64,000 nucleotides of DNA from Streptomyces sp. WP-1 (GCF_030450125.1 NZ_CP123923.1:2728001-2792000), one strand, 5' to 3'. Positions 8,644 through 17,998 are shown, counted from the first letter of the stretch. Numbers and translations are program-made. Notes: generated from the sequence alone by a model not told the origin.

Positions 8644-9669
8644 CTAGAAGACCGACTCCGCCTCGTCCATCCGGTCCTTCGGGACCGTCTTCAGCTCGGT
8701 GACCGCCTCCGCGAGCGGGACCATCTCGACGTCGGTGCCGCGCAGGGCGGTCATCCGGCCGAACTCGCCGCGGTGGGCGGCCTCCACGGCGTGCCAGCCG
8801 AAGCGGGTGGCGAGGACGCGGTCGTAGGCGGTGGGCACGCCGCCGCGCTGGACATGGCCGAGGATGACCGGCTTGGCCTCCTTGCCGAGGCGGCGCTCCA
8901 GCTCGTAGGCGAGGGCGGTGCCGATGCCCTGGAACCGCTCGTGGCCGTACTGGTCGATCGCGCCCTTGCCGTAGTCCATGGTGCCCTCGGCGGGGTGCGC
9001 GCCCTCGGCGACGCAGATCACGGCGAACTTCTTGCCGCGCGAGAACCGCTCCTCGACCATCTTGACCAGATGGGCGGGGTCGAAGGGCCGCTCGGGCAGG
9101 CAGATGCCGTGGGCGCCGGCGGCCATGCCGGACTCCAGCGCGATCCAGCCCGCGTGCCGGCCCATGACCTCGACCACCATCACCCGCTGGTGGGACTCGG
9201 CGGTGGTCTTCAGGCGGTCCATCGCCTCGGTGGCGACGCCCACCGCGGTGTCGAAGCCGAAGGTGCGGTCCGTGGCGGAGATGTCGTTGTCGATCGTCTT
9301 GGGCACGCCGACGACCGGGAGGCCCGCGTCGGAGAGCATCCGGGCCGCCGTCAGGGTGCCCTCGCCGCCGATCGGGATCAGCGCGTCGATGCCGAACTCC
9401 CCGACCATGTCGGTGGCCCGCTCGCACGCCTCCCGCAGCCGGTCCCGCTCCAGCCGGGAGGAGCCGAGGATGGTGCCGCCGAGGGCCAGGATGCCGCCGA
9501 CCGCGTCCAGGTCGAGGGCGCGGTAGTGGCGGTCGAGCAGACCCCGGTAGCCGTCCTCGAATCCGATGACCTCGTCGTCGTACTGCGTCACCGCGCGGTG
9601 CACGACCGAACGGATCACGGCGTTCAGGCCGGGGCAGTCGCCGCCTGCGGTGAGAACTCCGATGCGCAT
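8644..9669 (-). CDS. pfkA: 6-phosphofructokinase, 341 aa
   Basis: It phosphorylates fructose 6-phosphate to the 1,6-bisphosphate in glycolysis. Motifs are LTAGGDCPGLNAVIR at the N-terminus, IPIGGEGTLTAARML, PKTIDNDISATDRTFGFDTAV and MGRHAGWIAL. The Gly after Glu in GGEGT fits ATP use, while the Lys in PKTIDND is a residue also found in PPi-dependent enzymes; this Gly/Lys combination is known for actinomycete ATP-dependent enzymes. The ATG at 9669 is preceded by AGGAGA. It is divergent from pta-ackA, with an inverted repeat at 9711-9741 in the gap. Confidence 0.95.
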   Translation of the reverse strand: MRIGVLTAGGDCPGLNAVIRSVVHRAVTQYDDEVIGFEDGYRGLLDRHYRALDLDAVGGILALGGTILGSSRLERDRLREACERATDMVGEFGIDALIPIGGEGTLTAARMLSDAGLPVVGVPKTIDNDISATDRTFGFDTAVGVATEAMDRLKTTAESHQRVMVVEVMGRHAGWIALESGMAAGAHGICLPERPFDPAHLVKMVEERFSRGKKFAVICVAEGAHPAEGTMDYGKGAIDQYGHERFQGIGTALAYELERRLGKEAKPVILGHVQRGGVPTAYDRVLATRFGWHAVEAAHRGEFGRMTALRGTDVEMVPLAEAVTELKTVPKDRMDEAESVF

Positions 9670-9710
9670 CGTGCTGTGTCTCCTGCTCGCTGTCTCGTCC
9701 GTGCGTGAGC

Positions 9711-9741
9711 CTGCCCCGATTCTTTCACGTCCGCGGGGCAG
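9711..9741. promoter_or_regulatory. Inverted repeat in the pfkA/pta divergent region
   Basis: CTGCCCCG and CGGGGCAG are separated by 15 bases. A TACTGT (9781-9786) nearer pta could be a -10 element, but no matching -35 is evident. Confidence 0.3.
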
Positions 9742-9863
9742 CCCCGGGATCCTGACGGGCGCCTTATCCCGGCAGAGGGGTACTGTCAAGAGGGTTCCGC
9801 TCACCCTGGTGGGCGATTTTTATGCCGACCCATCGACGGCGACATCAGAAACGGAGTGGACAC

Positions 9864-11978
9864 GTGACGCGCAGCGTGTACCTGACCGGCATCGACCGCG
9901 GCGACGGCCGCCAGGTCGCGGAGCTGGGGGTCATGGAACTGCTGACCCGGCAGGTCGACCGGGTGGGCGTCTTCCGCCCGCTCGTGCACGACGGCCCCGA
10001 CCGGCTGTTCGAGCTGCTGCGGGCGCGCTATCGCCTCTCCCAGGACCCGGCGACCGTGATCGGCATGGACTACCGGGAGGCGTCCGCGATCCAGGCCGAG
10101 CAGGGCACCGACGAACTGGTCTCCACCCTCGTCGACCGCTTCCACGCGCTGGCCCGCGACTACGACGTGGTCCTGGTCCTCGGCACCGACTTCGCCGCCA
10201 CCCAGCTCCCGGACGAGCTGGCCCTCAACGCCCGCCTGGCCAACGAGTTCGGCGCCTCCGTGCTGCCGGTCGTCGGCGGCCGCGGCCAGAACGCCGAGTC
10301 GGTGCGCGCGGAGGTCCGCAACGCCTACCGCGCCTACCACGGCCTGGGCTGCGACGTCCTCGCCATGATCGCCAACCGGGTCGCCCGCGAAGACCGCGAC
10401 GAGCTCGCCGAGCGCCTGGCCTCCCGGCTGCCGGTGCCCTGCTACGTGCTGCCCGACGAGCCGGCCCTGTCCGCGCCGACCATCGCGCAGATCGCCCAGG
10501 CCCTGGACGCCCGGGTGCTGCTCGGCGACGACTCCGGGCTCGCCCGGGACGTCCTCGGCTTCGTCTTCGGCGGCGCCATGCTGCCGAACCTGCTGACCGC
10601 CCTGACCCCGGGCTGCGTGGTCATCACCCCCGGGGACCGCGCGGACCTGGTCGTCGGCGCGCTGGCCGCGCACAGCGCCGGCACCCCGCCGATAGCCGGC
10701 ATGCTGCTCACCCTGGACGAGGTGCCGAGCCAGGAGATCCTCACGCTGGCCGCCCGGCTCGCCCCGGGCACCCCGGTCCTGTCGGTGCGCGGCAACAGCT
10801 TCCCCACCGCCGAGCGGCTGTTCTCGCTGGAGGGCCGGATGACGGCGGCCACCCCGCGCAAGGCGGAGACCGCGCTCGGCCTGTTCGAACGCCATGTCGA
10901 CACCGCAGAGCTGGCGAGCCTCATCTCGGCGCCCAGCGGCGACCGTGTCACCCCGATGATGTTCGAGCACAAGCTCCTCGACCGGGCCCGCGCCGACCGG
11001 CGCCGGGTGGTGCTCCCGGAGGGCACCGAGGAGCGGGTGCTGCACGCGGCCGAGGTGCTGATGCGCCGGGGCGTGTGCGACCTGACCCTGCTCGGGCCCG
11101 CCGACCAGATCCGCAAGAAGGCCGCCGACCTGGGCATCGACCTCGGCGACACCCAGCTGATCGACCCGGCCACCTCCGAGCTGCGCGACGGCTTCGCCGA
11201 GAAGTACGCGGCCCTGCGCGCCCACAAGGGCGTCACGGTGGAGCTGGCGTACGACGTCGTCACGGACGTGAACTACTTCGGCACCCTGATGGTCGAGGAG
11301 GGCCTGGCCGACGGCATGGTCTCCGGCTCGGTGCACTCCACGGCGGCCACCATCCGGCCGGCCTTCGAGATCATCAAGACGCGCCCGGAGGCCGCGATCG
11401 TCTCCTCGGTGTTCTTCATGTGCCTGGCCGACAAGGTGCTGGTCTACGGCGACTGCGCGGTCAACCCCGACCCGGACGCCGAGCAGCTGGCCGACATCGC
11501 CGTCCAGTCGGCCGGTACGGCGGCCCGGTTCGGTGTGGAGCCGCGGATCGCGATGCTGTCGTACTCCACCGGCACCTCCGGCACCGGCGCCGACGTCGAC
11601 AAGGTGCGCGCGGCCACCGAGCTGGTGCGCGCCCGCAGGCCCGATCTGAAGATCGAGGGGCCGATCCAGTACGACGCCGCCGTGGAGCCCACGGTCGCCG
11701 CGACCAAGCTGCCGGGCTCCGAGGTCGCCGGGCAGGCCACGGTGCTGATCTTCCCGGACCTCAACACCGGCAACAACACCTACAAGGCCGTGCAGCGCTC
11801 GGCCGGCGCGATCGCCGTCGGCCCGGTCCTCCAGGGGCTGAACAAGCCGGTCAACGACCTGTCCCGGGGCGCTTTGGTGCCGGACATCGTGACCACCGTC
11901 GCCATCACCGCCATCCAGGCCCAGACCTCCGCAGACCGAGCGGAAGCAGACCGAGCAGAAAGCGTGCCCGCACCGTGA
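9864..11978 (+). CDS. pta: Phosphate acetyltransferase, 704 aa, two-domain form
   Basis: It interconverts acetyl-CoA and acetyl phosphate. The N-terminal about 350 residues form the P-loop-like DRTGG regulatory region (SVYLTGIDRGDGRQVAELGVME onward). The C-terminal catalytic PTA domain begins at MMFEHKLLDRARADRRRVVLPEG and contains YSTGTSGTGADVDKVRAA and ILIFPDLNTGNNTYK-like sequence. The GTG at 9864 has ACGGAG seven bases upstream. It overlaps ackA by four bases (GTGA), forming the classical acetate-overflow operon. Confidence 0.95.
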   Translation: MTRSVYLTGIDRGDGRQVAELGVMELLTRQVDRVGVFRPLVHDGPDRLFELLRARYRLSQDPATVIGMDYREASAIQAEQGTDELVSTLVDRFHALARDYDVVLVLGTDFAATQLPDELALNARLANEFGASVLPVVGGRGQNAESVRAEVRNAYRAYHGLGCDVLAMIANRVAREDRDELAERLASRLPVPCYVLPDEPALSAPTIAQIAQALDARVLLGDDSGLARDVLGFVFGGAMLPNLLTALTPGCVVITPGDRADLVVGALAAHSAGTPPIAGMLLTLDEVPSQEILTLAARLAPGTPVLSVRGNSFPTAERLFSLEGRMTAATPRKAETALGLFERHVDTAELASLISAPSGDRVTPMMFEHKLLDRARADRRRVVLPEGTEERVLHAAEVLMRRGVCDLTLLGPADQIRKKAADLGIDLGDTQLIDPATSELRDGFAEKYAALRAHKGVTVELAYDVVTDVNYFGTLMVEEGLADGMVSGSVHSTAATIRPAFEIIKTRPEAAIVSSVFFMCLADKVLVYGDCAVNPDPDAEQLADIAVQSAGTAARFGVEPRIAMLSYSTGTSGTGADVDKVRAATELVRARRPDLKIEGPIQYDAAVEPTVAATKLPGSEVAGQATVLIFPDLNTGNNTYKAVQRSAGAIAVGPVLQGLNKPVNDLSRGALVPDIVTTVAITAIQAQTSADRAEADRAESVPAP

Positions 11979-13183
11979 CCGCGACCCGTGTCCTCGTCCT
12001 CAACTCCGGCTCCTCGTCGCTGAAGTACCAGCTGCTCGACATGCGGGACGCGAGCCGGCTCGCCCTCGGCCTGGTCGAGCGGATCGGCGAGCAGACCTCC
12101 CGGCTCAAGCACACCTGCGTCGGCACCGGTGAGACCCGTGAGCAGAACGGCCCGATCGCCGACCACGACGCCGCGCTCAAGGCGGTCGCCGGGGAACTGG
12201 CCCGCGACGGCATCGGCCTCGACTCGCCCGACCTGCTGGCGATCGGGCACCGGGTGGTGCACGGCGGGATGTTCTTCACCGAGCCCACCGTCGTGGACGA
12301 CGAGGTGATCACCGAGATCGAGCGGCTGATCCCGGTCGCCCCGCTGCACAACCCGGCCAACCTGACCGGCATCCGCACCGCCCGCGCGCTGCGCCCCGAC
12401 CTGCCGCAGGTCGCCGTGTTCGACACCGCGTTCCACACCACGATGCCGGAGTCGGCGGCGCGCTACGCGATCGACCCGAAGATCGCGGACCGCTACCGGG
12501 TGCGCCGCTACGGCTTCCACGGCACCTCGCACGCCTACGTGTCCCGCGAGACGGCCCGGCTGCTGGGCAAGGACCCCGCCGAGGTCAATGTGATCGTGCT
12601 GCACCTCGGCAACGGCGCCTCCGCGTCCGCGGTGGAGAGGGGCCGGTGCGTGGACACCTCCATGGGACTCACGCCTTTGGAGGGGCTGGTGATGGGTACG
12701 CGCTCCGGTGATCTGGATCCCGCCGTCATCTTCCATTTGGCACGGGTCGGCGGAATGTCCATGGACGAGATCGACACTCTTCTCAACAAGAGGAGCGGCT
12801 TGTTCGGTCTGTGCGGGGACAACGACATGCGGGAGATCCGCCGCCGGATCGACGAGGGCGACGAGGAAGCCGCTCTCGCCTTCGACATTTACATTCACCG
12901 GCTCAAGAAGTACATCGGCGCCTATTACGCCGTGCTCGGGAAGGTGGACGCGATCGCGTTCACCGCCGGGGTCGGGGAGAACGCGGCGCCCGTGCGCCAA
13001 GCGGCGATCGCGGGCCTGGAGGGGCTGGGCGCGGCGGTCGACCCGGAGCTGAACTCCGTGCGCGGCGACGGGGCGCGGCTGATTTCGCCCGCGTCCGCGC
13101 GGGTGGCCGTGGCCGTGGTGCCGACGGATGAAGAACTGGAGATCGCGACGCAGACCTACGCACTGGTCGGAAAGAGCAATTGA
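11975..13183 (+). CDS. ackA: Acetate kinase, 402 aa
   Basis: It converts acetyl phosphate and ADP to acetate and ATP, or the reverse for acetate uptake. Motifs are VLVLNSGSSSLKYQL at the N-terminus, GHRVVHGG, FDTAFH, RYGFHGTSHAYV, HLGNGASASA, GLTPLEGLVMGTRSGDLDP and FTAGVGENA. Length matches the family. The GTG start lies inside the pta stop codon, so the two proteins are probably made together. Confidence 0.95.
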   Translation: MTATRVLVLNSGSSSLKYQLLDMRDASRLALGLVERIGEQTSRLKHTCVGTGETREQNGPIADHDAALKAVAGELARDGIGLDSPDLLAIGHRVVHGGMFFTEPTVVDDEVITEIERLIPVAPLHNPANLTGIRTARALRPDLPQVAVFDTAFHTTMPESAARYAIDPKIADRYRVRRYGFHGTSHAYVSRETARLLGKDPAEVNVIVLHLGNGASASAVERGRCVDTSMGLTPLEGLVMGTRSGDLDPAVIFHLARVGGMSMDEIDTLLNKRSGLFGLCGDNDMREIRRRIDEGDEEAALAFDIYIHRLKKYIGAYYAVLGKVDAIAFTAGVGENAAPVRQAAIAGLEGLGAAVDPELNSVRGDGARLISPASARVAVAVVPTDEELEIATQTYALVGKSN

Positions 13184-13227
13184 GCAGCACCTGAGCAGGC
13201 CGCCTCTCATTTGTATCTTCCGCCAGA

Positions 13228-13267
13228 CGGAATATTCCGTAGCGAAACAAACCGATAGGATCGCCCC
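13228..13267 (+). promoter_or_regulatory. pyk promoter with palindrome, probably leaderless
   Basis: A perfect 12-bp palindrome CGGAATATTCCG (13228-13239) is followed by a -10-like TAGGAT at 13256-13261, six bases before the pyk ATG. No Shine-Dalgarno is visible, so transcription may begin at the start codon. Confidence 0.5.
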
Positions 13268-14692
13268 ATGCGCCGTTCGAAAATCGTCTGTACTCTCGGC
13301 CCCGCGGTCGACTCCCACGAGAAGCTCGTCGCCATGATCGAGGCGGGCATGAACGTGGCCCGCTTCAACTTCAGCCACGGCTCCCACGCCGAGCACCAGG
13401 CGCGGTACGACCGCGTCCGGGCCGCCGCCAAGGAGACCGGCCGGCCCATCGGTGTCCTCGCCGACCTCCAGGGTCCGAAGATCCGCCTGGAGACCTTCGC
13501 CGAGGGCCCGGTCGAGCTGCGGCGCGGCGACGAGTTCGTCATCACCACCGAGGACGTGCCCGGCGACCGGCACATCTGCGGGACGACGTACAAGGGGCTG
13601 CCGGGCGATGTCGGGCGCGGCGACCAGATCCTGATCAACGACGGCAACGTCGAGCTGAAGGTCGTGGACGTGGCGGGCCCCCAGGTGCGGACGATCGTGA
13701 TCGAGGGCGGTGTCGTCTCCGACCACAAGGGCATCAACCTGCCCGGCGCGGCCGTCAACGTGCCCGCGCTGAGCGAGAAGGACGTCGAGGACCTGCGGTT
13801 CGCGCTGCGCATGGGCTGCGACATGGTCGCGCTGTCCTTCGTGCGGGACGCCAAGGACGTCCAGGACGTGCACCGCGTCATGGACGAGGAGGGCCGCCGG
13901 GTCCCGGTCATCGCCAAGGTGGAGAAGCCGCAGGCGGTGGAGAACATGCAGGACGTCGTCGACGCGTTCGACGCGGTGATGGTGGCCCGCGGTGACCTCG
14001 CGGTGGAGTACCCGCTCGAAAAGGTCCCGATGGTGCAGAAGCGCCTGATCGAGCTGTGCCGGCGCAACGCCAAGCCGGTGATCGTGGCGACCCAGATGAT
14101 GGAGTCGATGATCACCAACTCCCGGCCGACCCGCGCCGAGGCCTCCGACGTGGCCAACGCGATCCTGGACGGCGCCGACGCGGTGATGCTGTCCGCCGAG
14201 TCCTCGGTGGGCGCCTACCCGGTCGAGACGGTCAAGACCATGTCGAAGATCGTCCAGGCCGCCGAGCAGGAGCTGCTCTCCAAGGGCCTGCAGCCGCTGG
14301 TGCCGGGCAAGAAGCCGCGCACGCAGGGCGGTTCGGTGGCCCGCGCGGCCTGCGAGATCGCCGACTTCCTCGGCGGCCGGGGCCTGGTGGCGTTCACCCA
14401 GTCCGGTGACACCGCGCGCCGCCTGTCGCGCTATCGCGCCGCCCAGCCGATCCTCGCCTTCACCACCGAGGAGTCCACCCGCAACCAGCTCACGCTGAGC
14501 TGGGGCGTGGAGCCGTACGTGGTGCCGTTCGTGAACACCACCGACGACATGGTCGACCAGGTGGACCAGGAGCTGGCGAAGCTGGCCCGCTTCGAGAAGG
14601 GCGCCACCGTGGTCATCACGGCCGGCTCGCCCCCCGGTGTCCCCGGCACCACCAACATGATCCGGGTGCACCACCTGGGCACCGACAACTGA
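13268..14692 (+). CDS. pyk: Pyruvate kinase, 474 aa
   Basis: It makes pyruvate and ATP from phosphoenolpyruvate. The N-terminus RRSKIVCTLGPA, ARFNFSHG, ADLQGPKIRLE, the metal/K+ site region ALSFVRDAKDV, the catalytic IAKVEKPQAV, ARGDLAVE and QMMESMI motifs are all present, followed by the C-terminal regulatory domain (SGDTARRLSRYR). There is no gene between it and ackA (84 bp), but a separate promoter is visible. From memory this corresponds to pyk2 of S. coelicolor. Confidence 0.95.
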   Translation: MRRSKIVCTLGPAVDSHEKLVAMIEAGMNVARFNFSHGSHAEHQARYDRVRAAAKETGRPIGVLADLQGPKIRLETFAEGPVELRRGDEFVITTEDVPGDRHICGTTYKGLPGDVGRGDQILINDGNVELKVVDVAGPQVRTIVIEGGVVSDHKGINLPGAAVNVPALSEKDVEDLRFALRMGCDMVALSFVRDAKDVQDVHRVMDEEGRRVPVIAKVEKPQAVENMQDVVDAFDAVMVARGDLAVEYPLEKVPMVQKRLIELCRRNAKPVIVATQMMESMITNSRPTRAEASDVANAILDGADAVMLSAESSVGAYPVETVKTMSKIVQAAEQELLSKGLQPLVPGKKPRTQGGSVARAACEIADFLGGRGLVAFTQSGDTARRLSRYRAAQPILAFTTEESTRNQLTLSWGVEPYVVPFVNTTDDMVDQVDQELAKLARFEKGATVVITAGSPPGVPGTTNMIRVHHLGTDN

Positions 14693-14719
14693 CGCGGCCC
14701 GCACGGGCCTTGAACGGCG

Positions 14720-14755
14720 CGGAGGGCGCCCCCTGCGAACAGGGGGCGCCCTCCG
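14720..14755. terminator. Strong terminator after pyk
   Basis: A perfect 16-bp stem closes a CGAA loop (arms 14720-14735 and 14740-14755). It lies between convergent genes and can serve both. Confidence 0.92.
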
Positions 14756-14791
14756 TGGTGTTGCGGCTCCCGGACGGGTCTGGGGGACCGG

Positions 14792-16195
14792 TCAGCCGGT
14801 CGTGTACACATGCATCCCGGGCACGTGCAGATCGCCGCCGAACTGGGCGGCCTGGGTCACCTTCACGCTGGTGAAGTAGATCAGCGGGAGGTTCAGCGGG
14901 GGCGGGCTGTCGGGGCTGAAGGTCATGGGGATCAGACCGAAGAGGTTGCCCGAGATCGACTCGGTGTACATCACGGTCTTGCCGTCGCGGATGGTCGACG
15001 TCGAGCCCTTGGACGCCTGGACGTGGTAGGTCTTGCCGGACAGCGAGTCGTGCACGGTCTGGTGCAGGTCGCCGATGTCGGTGCCGTCGGAGATGACGTA
15101 CTTCAGCACCTTCTTGGTGGTGCCGCCCGCCGTCCGCACCTCGACGACGCCCTGGTAGTCGGCGCCCTTGAGCAGCAGCGAGCTGGCCTGGAGGTACCAG
15201 GGGTCGTTCGCCACCGGCACCGGGTTGTCGACGCCACCCTCGTCGGTGGTGGCCGCCGGGCAGTCCTCGGCGGAGGGGCTCGCGCCGGTGGACGGGCTCG
15301 TGGACGGGCTCGGGGTCGCCGAGTCCGCCGCGTCCTTGACCGCCTTGCCCGCGCTGTCGACCGCCTTGCCCGCGCCGTCGGCCGCCCCGGAGACCGTGCC
15401 GGTGGTGTTCCTCACCGTGTCCCCGACCGTCTTGGCGGCCTTGGAGGCCGTGTCCTTGACGGTGCCGGACGGCTTCGCGCCGGACGACGACGTGGAGCCG
15501 GACGCGGACGGCGAGGGGCTCGCCGAGGGCGTGGCGCTCGCGGACGGCGTGGCGGTGTCATGCCTGCCGCCGGTGAGGATGTCGCCGATCGTGTCGCCGA
15601 TGGTGCCGAGGAGTCCGCCGCCGCTGCTCCGGCTCGGCGACGTGCTCGGGGTCGTCGTACCGGAGCCGGCGCCCGAACCGGAGCCGGAGCCCGAGCCGGA
15701 GGTCTCGGTCGGCTTCGGCGCGGTCCCGCCCGTGGAGCCCGAACCCGGGTCCGAGCCCGTGTCCTTGGACGACGGCGAGGGGTCCTTCGAGGTGTCCTTG
15801 GCCGTGTCCCCGGCCGTGTCCTTGCCCGCGTCACCGCTCGGCGAGGACGTCGGCGTCGGCGCCCCGGTGGAGCCGGTGGCCGAGGGCGACGGCGAGGACG
15901 AGGGGTTCTTGCTGTCGTCCAGCGCCTTGACGCAGTCCTTGTACTCGTCCGCCGTCAGGCTCTTGGCCGCGGGCGAGGAGGCCGGGCCGCCGCCGTTGCC
16001 CGCCGCGAGGGCGAGCGTGGAGGTGAAGCCCATGCCCATGAGCACGGCCGTCGGCATCGCCACGGTGGCTATGGCCTTGCCGGCCGGCATGTGGAACCTG
16101 GTGAACAGCGGCTTCCTGGGGGCCGCGTGGCGGGCTCCGGTTCTCCCGCGGGACTCGTCCGCATCGCTCCCGCGGCTCACCTCGTCAGCCGGCAC
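14792..16195 (-). CDS. Exported Ser/Pro/Thr-rich protein, 467 aa, third gene of the DUF6230 module
   Basis: After a charged head of about 35 residues comes a signal-like segment (KAIATVAMPTAVLMGMGFTSTLALAAG), then YKDCVKALDD. A long linker of about 200 residues follows, rich in Ser, Pro, Thr, Gly and Asp, with alanine-rich amphipathic stretches (AAKTVGDTVRNTTGTV). The globular C-terminal domain of about 170 residues begins near NPVPVANDPWYLQASSLLLKGADYQGVVEV and ends VPGMHVYTTG. The GTG at 16195 has GGGAGG four bases upstream and overlaps the preceding gene by 11 bases. I do not know its function. Linker length and composition suggest a surface or wall-spanning protein. Confidence 0.8.
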   Translation of the reverse strand: MPADEVSRGSDADESRGRTGARHAAPRKPLFTRFHMPAGKAIATVAMPTAVLMGMGFTSTLALAAGNGGGPASSPAAKSLTADEYKDCVKALDDSKNPSSSPSPSATGSTGAPTPTSSPSGDAGKDTAGDTAKDTSKDPSPSSKDTGSDPGSGSTGGTAPKPTETSGSGSGSGSGAGSGTTTPSTSPSRSSGGGLLGTIGDTIGDILTGGRHDTATPSASATPSASPSPSASGSTSSSGAKPSGTVKDTASKAAKTVGDTVRNTTGTVSGAADGAGKAVDSAGKAVKDAADSATPSPSTSPSTGASPSAEDCPAATTDEGGVDNPVPVANDPWYLQASSLLLKGADYQGVVEVRTAGGTTKKVLKYVISDGTDIGDLHQTVHDSLSGKTYHVQASKGSTSTIRDGKTVMYTESISGNLFGLIPMTFSPDSPPPLNLPLIYFTSVKVTQAAQFGGDLHVPGMHVYTTG

Positions 16196-16745
16196 TGTGC
16201 CTCCCGTTCGCCCCGTTGGCCGGGCTCGTTCCTGACAGGTCGTTCGGCTCGTACACACCGTCGGTGCCCTGGCCGGGCAGCGGCACGGACCCGGGTGTGC
16301 CGCCCGCGCCCGGGACGGCCTCACCGGCCCCCGGCTCCGGTACGGCGGGCTCGCCCGGCGCCCACGCCACGGCCATCGCTCCGCCGATGAGGGCGAACAG
16401 GAAGCCGAAGACGAATCCGCCGAAGTTGGACACGGGCAGGGACACCAGTGCCAGCAGGATCGCGGCGACTCCCGCGAAGGTCCGCACATGCTTCTGGAAC
16501 CAGAGGCTGACCCCCAGCACGACGAGCAGCACACCGATGATCAGGGATCCCGCCCCCGCGGTGGTCGCCATCGCCAGCGTCAGGTGTCCCAGCTGGAGGT
16601 GGGCGTACGGGAAGTACATGATCGGAAAGCCGCCGAGCAAGACGAACAGACCTGCCCAGAACGGCCGCGCGCCCCGCCAGGCGCGGAACTGCTGCCTCCG
16701 GATGTCGAACTGGCCGGATTCGGCGGCAGGGGTCTCGGCGCTCAT
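16185..16745 (-). CDS. DUF6114 membrane protein, 186 aa
   Basis: A short cytoplasmic head (FRAWRGARPFW) precedes four likely membrane helices: GLFVLLGGFPIMYFPYA, LAMATTAGAGSLIIGVLLVVLGVSL, TFAGVAAILLALVSLPV and FGGFVFGFLFALIGGAMAVAW. A Pro/Gly-rich tail follows. This matches DUF6114, which I recall travelling with DUF6230 genes. Its stop overlaps the next gene by 11 bases, implying coupling. The start has GGGAG about nine bases upstream. Confidence 0.85.
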   Translation of the reverse strand: MSAETPAAESGQFDIRRQQFRAWRGARPFWAGLFVLLGGFPIMYFPYAHLQLGHLTLAMATTAGAGSLIIGVLLVVLGVSLWFQKHVRTFAGVAAILLALVSLPVSNFGGFVFGFLFALIGGAMAVAWAPGEPAVPEPGAGEAVPGAGGTPGSVPLPGQGTDGVYEPNDLSGTSPANGANGRHSAG

Positions 16746-16820
16746 GGAAAACAGCTCCCTGGTGCGGCATTGCTGTGGTGATGACGTGTGCCACGTGTGA
16801 AGACGCGGCGGATGTGGCGC

Positions 16821-16849
16821 GGGCGGGGGCGCCGTCGGCTCCCCCGCCC
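16821..16849 (-). terminator. Intra-operon hairpin after the DUF6230 gene
   Basis: GGGCGGGGG and CCCCCGCCC form a 9-bp stem with an 11-base loop, 12 bases past the DUF6230 stop and upstream of DUF6114. It could set a higher level for the first, secreted product. Confidence 0.6.
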
Positions 16850-16861
16850 GTCAACGAGTGC

Positions 16862-17494
16862 CTAGTAGCACTCGTGCGTGCCCGCCTGCACGGACATGTG
16901 CAGACCACTGAGCTTGAAGGTGCCGGCCGTGGTCGCCCACGCCGTCTGCTTCACACCGGTCAGCGTGGCCGAGTCGGCCTGCTGCGCGAAGCCGAACGGG
17001 TTGGACTGCTCCTTGCCGCCCTTCATGCCCGGACCCTTGGCGGCGTCCTTGGCGGCAACACCGATGTCGATGTTGTTGAAGGTGGCGTCGGCGTTCAGGT
17101 CGTCGACGTCGATGTACAGCTGGTCGGCCTCGACCGGCTTGTCCGCACCCGCCTTCAGCACGAGGCTGACGGAGCCGAGCACCGGGATGTTCGGCGTGAC
17201 GACCGACTGGCACATGTTCGTGATCTGGGCCGACTTGAAGGCCGAGACCGCGACCGGGTGGGTCGTCTGGTCACCACTGAGGGTGTAGCCGTTGTCGAGC
17301 GCGCCGTACTGCTCGAAGCCCTGACCGACCAGCTTGTCGGCGGTCACCTTGAACGACTGACCCGACACGCTGAACGACGCGGCCAGCGCACCCTGAGCGA
17401 GGGCGACGCCTATACACGCCGTGGCGGCGACGCTGGGCACCATGACCACAGCGAACCGCTTCCATCTGGTCCCGCCACGCACCTGGGACTCCAT
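16862..17494 (-). CDS. DUF6230 family secreted protein, 210 aa
   Basis: The N-terminus (TRWKRFAVVMVPSVAATACIGVALAQGALA) is a clear export signal or anchor. The mature domain starts SFSVSGQSFKVTADKLVGQGFEQYG and is beta-rich, with two cysteines (NMCQSVV and the C-terminal HECY) that could form a disulfide. Homologues are often labelled cholesterol esterase without evidence; I see no GxSxG serine-hydrolase motif. The start has a strong AAGGAGG five bases upstream. It heads a three-gene module with DUF6114 and the Ser/Pro-rich protein. Confidence 0.85.
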   Translation of the reverse strand: MESQVRGGTRWKRFAVVMVPSVAATACIGVALAQGALAASFSVSGQSFKVTADKLVGQGFEQYGALDNGYTLSGDQTTHPVAVSAFKSAQITNMCQSVVTPNIPVLGSVSLVLKAGADKPVEADQLYIDVDDLNADATFNNIDIGVAAKDAAKGPGMKGGKEQSNPFGFAQQADSATLTGVKQTAWATTAGTFKLSGLHMSVQAGTHECY

Positions 17495-17870
17495 ATTTCC
17501 TCCTTCTCGGACGTACATCTCCTGGCCCGGACTCGCCCACGTACGGCGGCTCAGCCGGGCAGGGATGGGAGAAGTGCTACGTCCTCGGGAAGGAGAGCGC
17601 CCGTACTCGCAGGCGCACAAGCGCCCGAATCACCGGCGATCACCCCCGAGCGACAACCACTGGTCGCGCCTGACACACATCACGCACAACCTTGCTGGAC
17701 AGGCTTCGCCGGCCGGCGAAGACCCCCCTGCCCCAGAGCCGGCGCCACTGCCGCCGGCCCTGCTCGGTGGGGACCCAGAGTCTCCCTCGCCCCGACCGGA
17801 TGCCGGGGTACGGGAATGGACCGAGCGTCGCCGATCGTGGTGCAAATTGGCCGCCCGCACAAGGGGGTTC

Positions 17871-17886
17871 GTTACTGGCTAGTAAC
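17871..17886. promoter_or_regulatory. Operator-like repeat TTACT-n4-AGTAA
   Basis: GTTACT and AGTAAC flank GGCT. A related TTACTCGGAGTAA lies at 18002-18014. Paired TTACT/AGTAA sites are typical of TetR-family binding sites, but no regulator can be assigned. Confidence 0.45.
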
Positions 17887-17954
17887 GGGCGGATAACCGA
17901 GAAACGACCGCGTGATCCCGGAGCGCGACACTCCGTCGCAACACAGGGCAGAGC

Positions 17955-17998
17955 AAAGCCGTTGATCTCTGTACGAAACCAGACAGATCAACGGCTTT
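17955..17998. terminator. Long hairpin downstream of the thioredoxin gene
   Basis: AAAGCCGTTGATCT pairs perfectly with AGATCAACGGCTTT (14 bp) around a 16-base loop. The AT-rich closing base pairs are unusual for this genome. It lies 118 bases past the thioredoxin-TPR stop. Confidence 0.7.

Noticed and set aside
17704..17721. Perfect palindrome CTTCGCCGGCCGGCGAAG as a terminator.
   Set aside because: It has no loop and no gene ends nearby; left as an unexplained palindrome within the intergenic region.
17421..17882. A 153-codon plus-strand frame in the DUF6230 upstream region.
   Set aside because: It starts antisense inside the DUF6230 gene, has no ribosome site, and its composition is Pro/Arg-rich with no domain.
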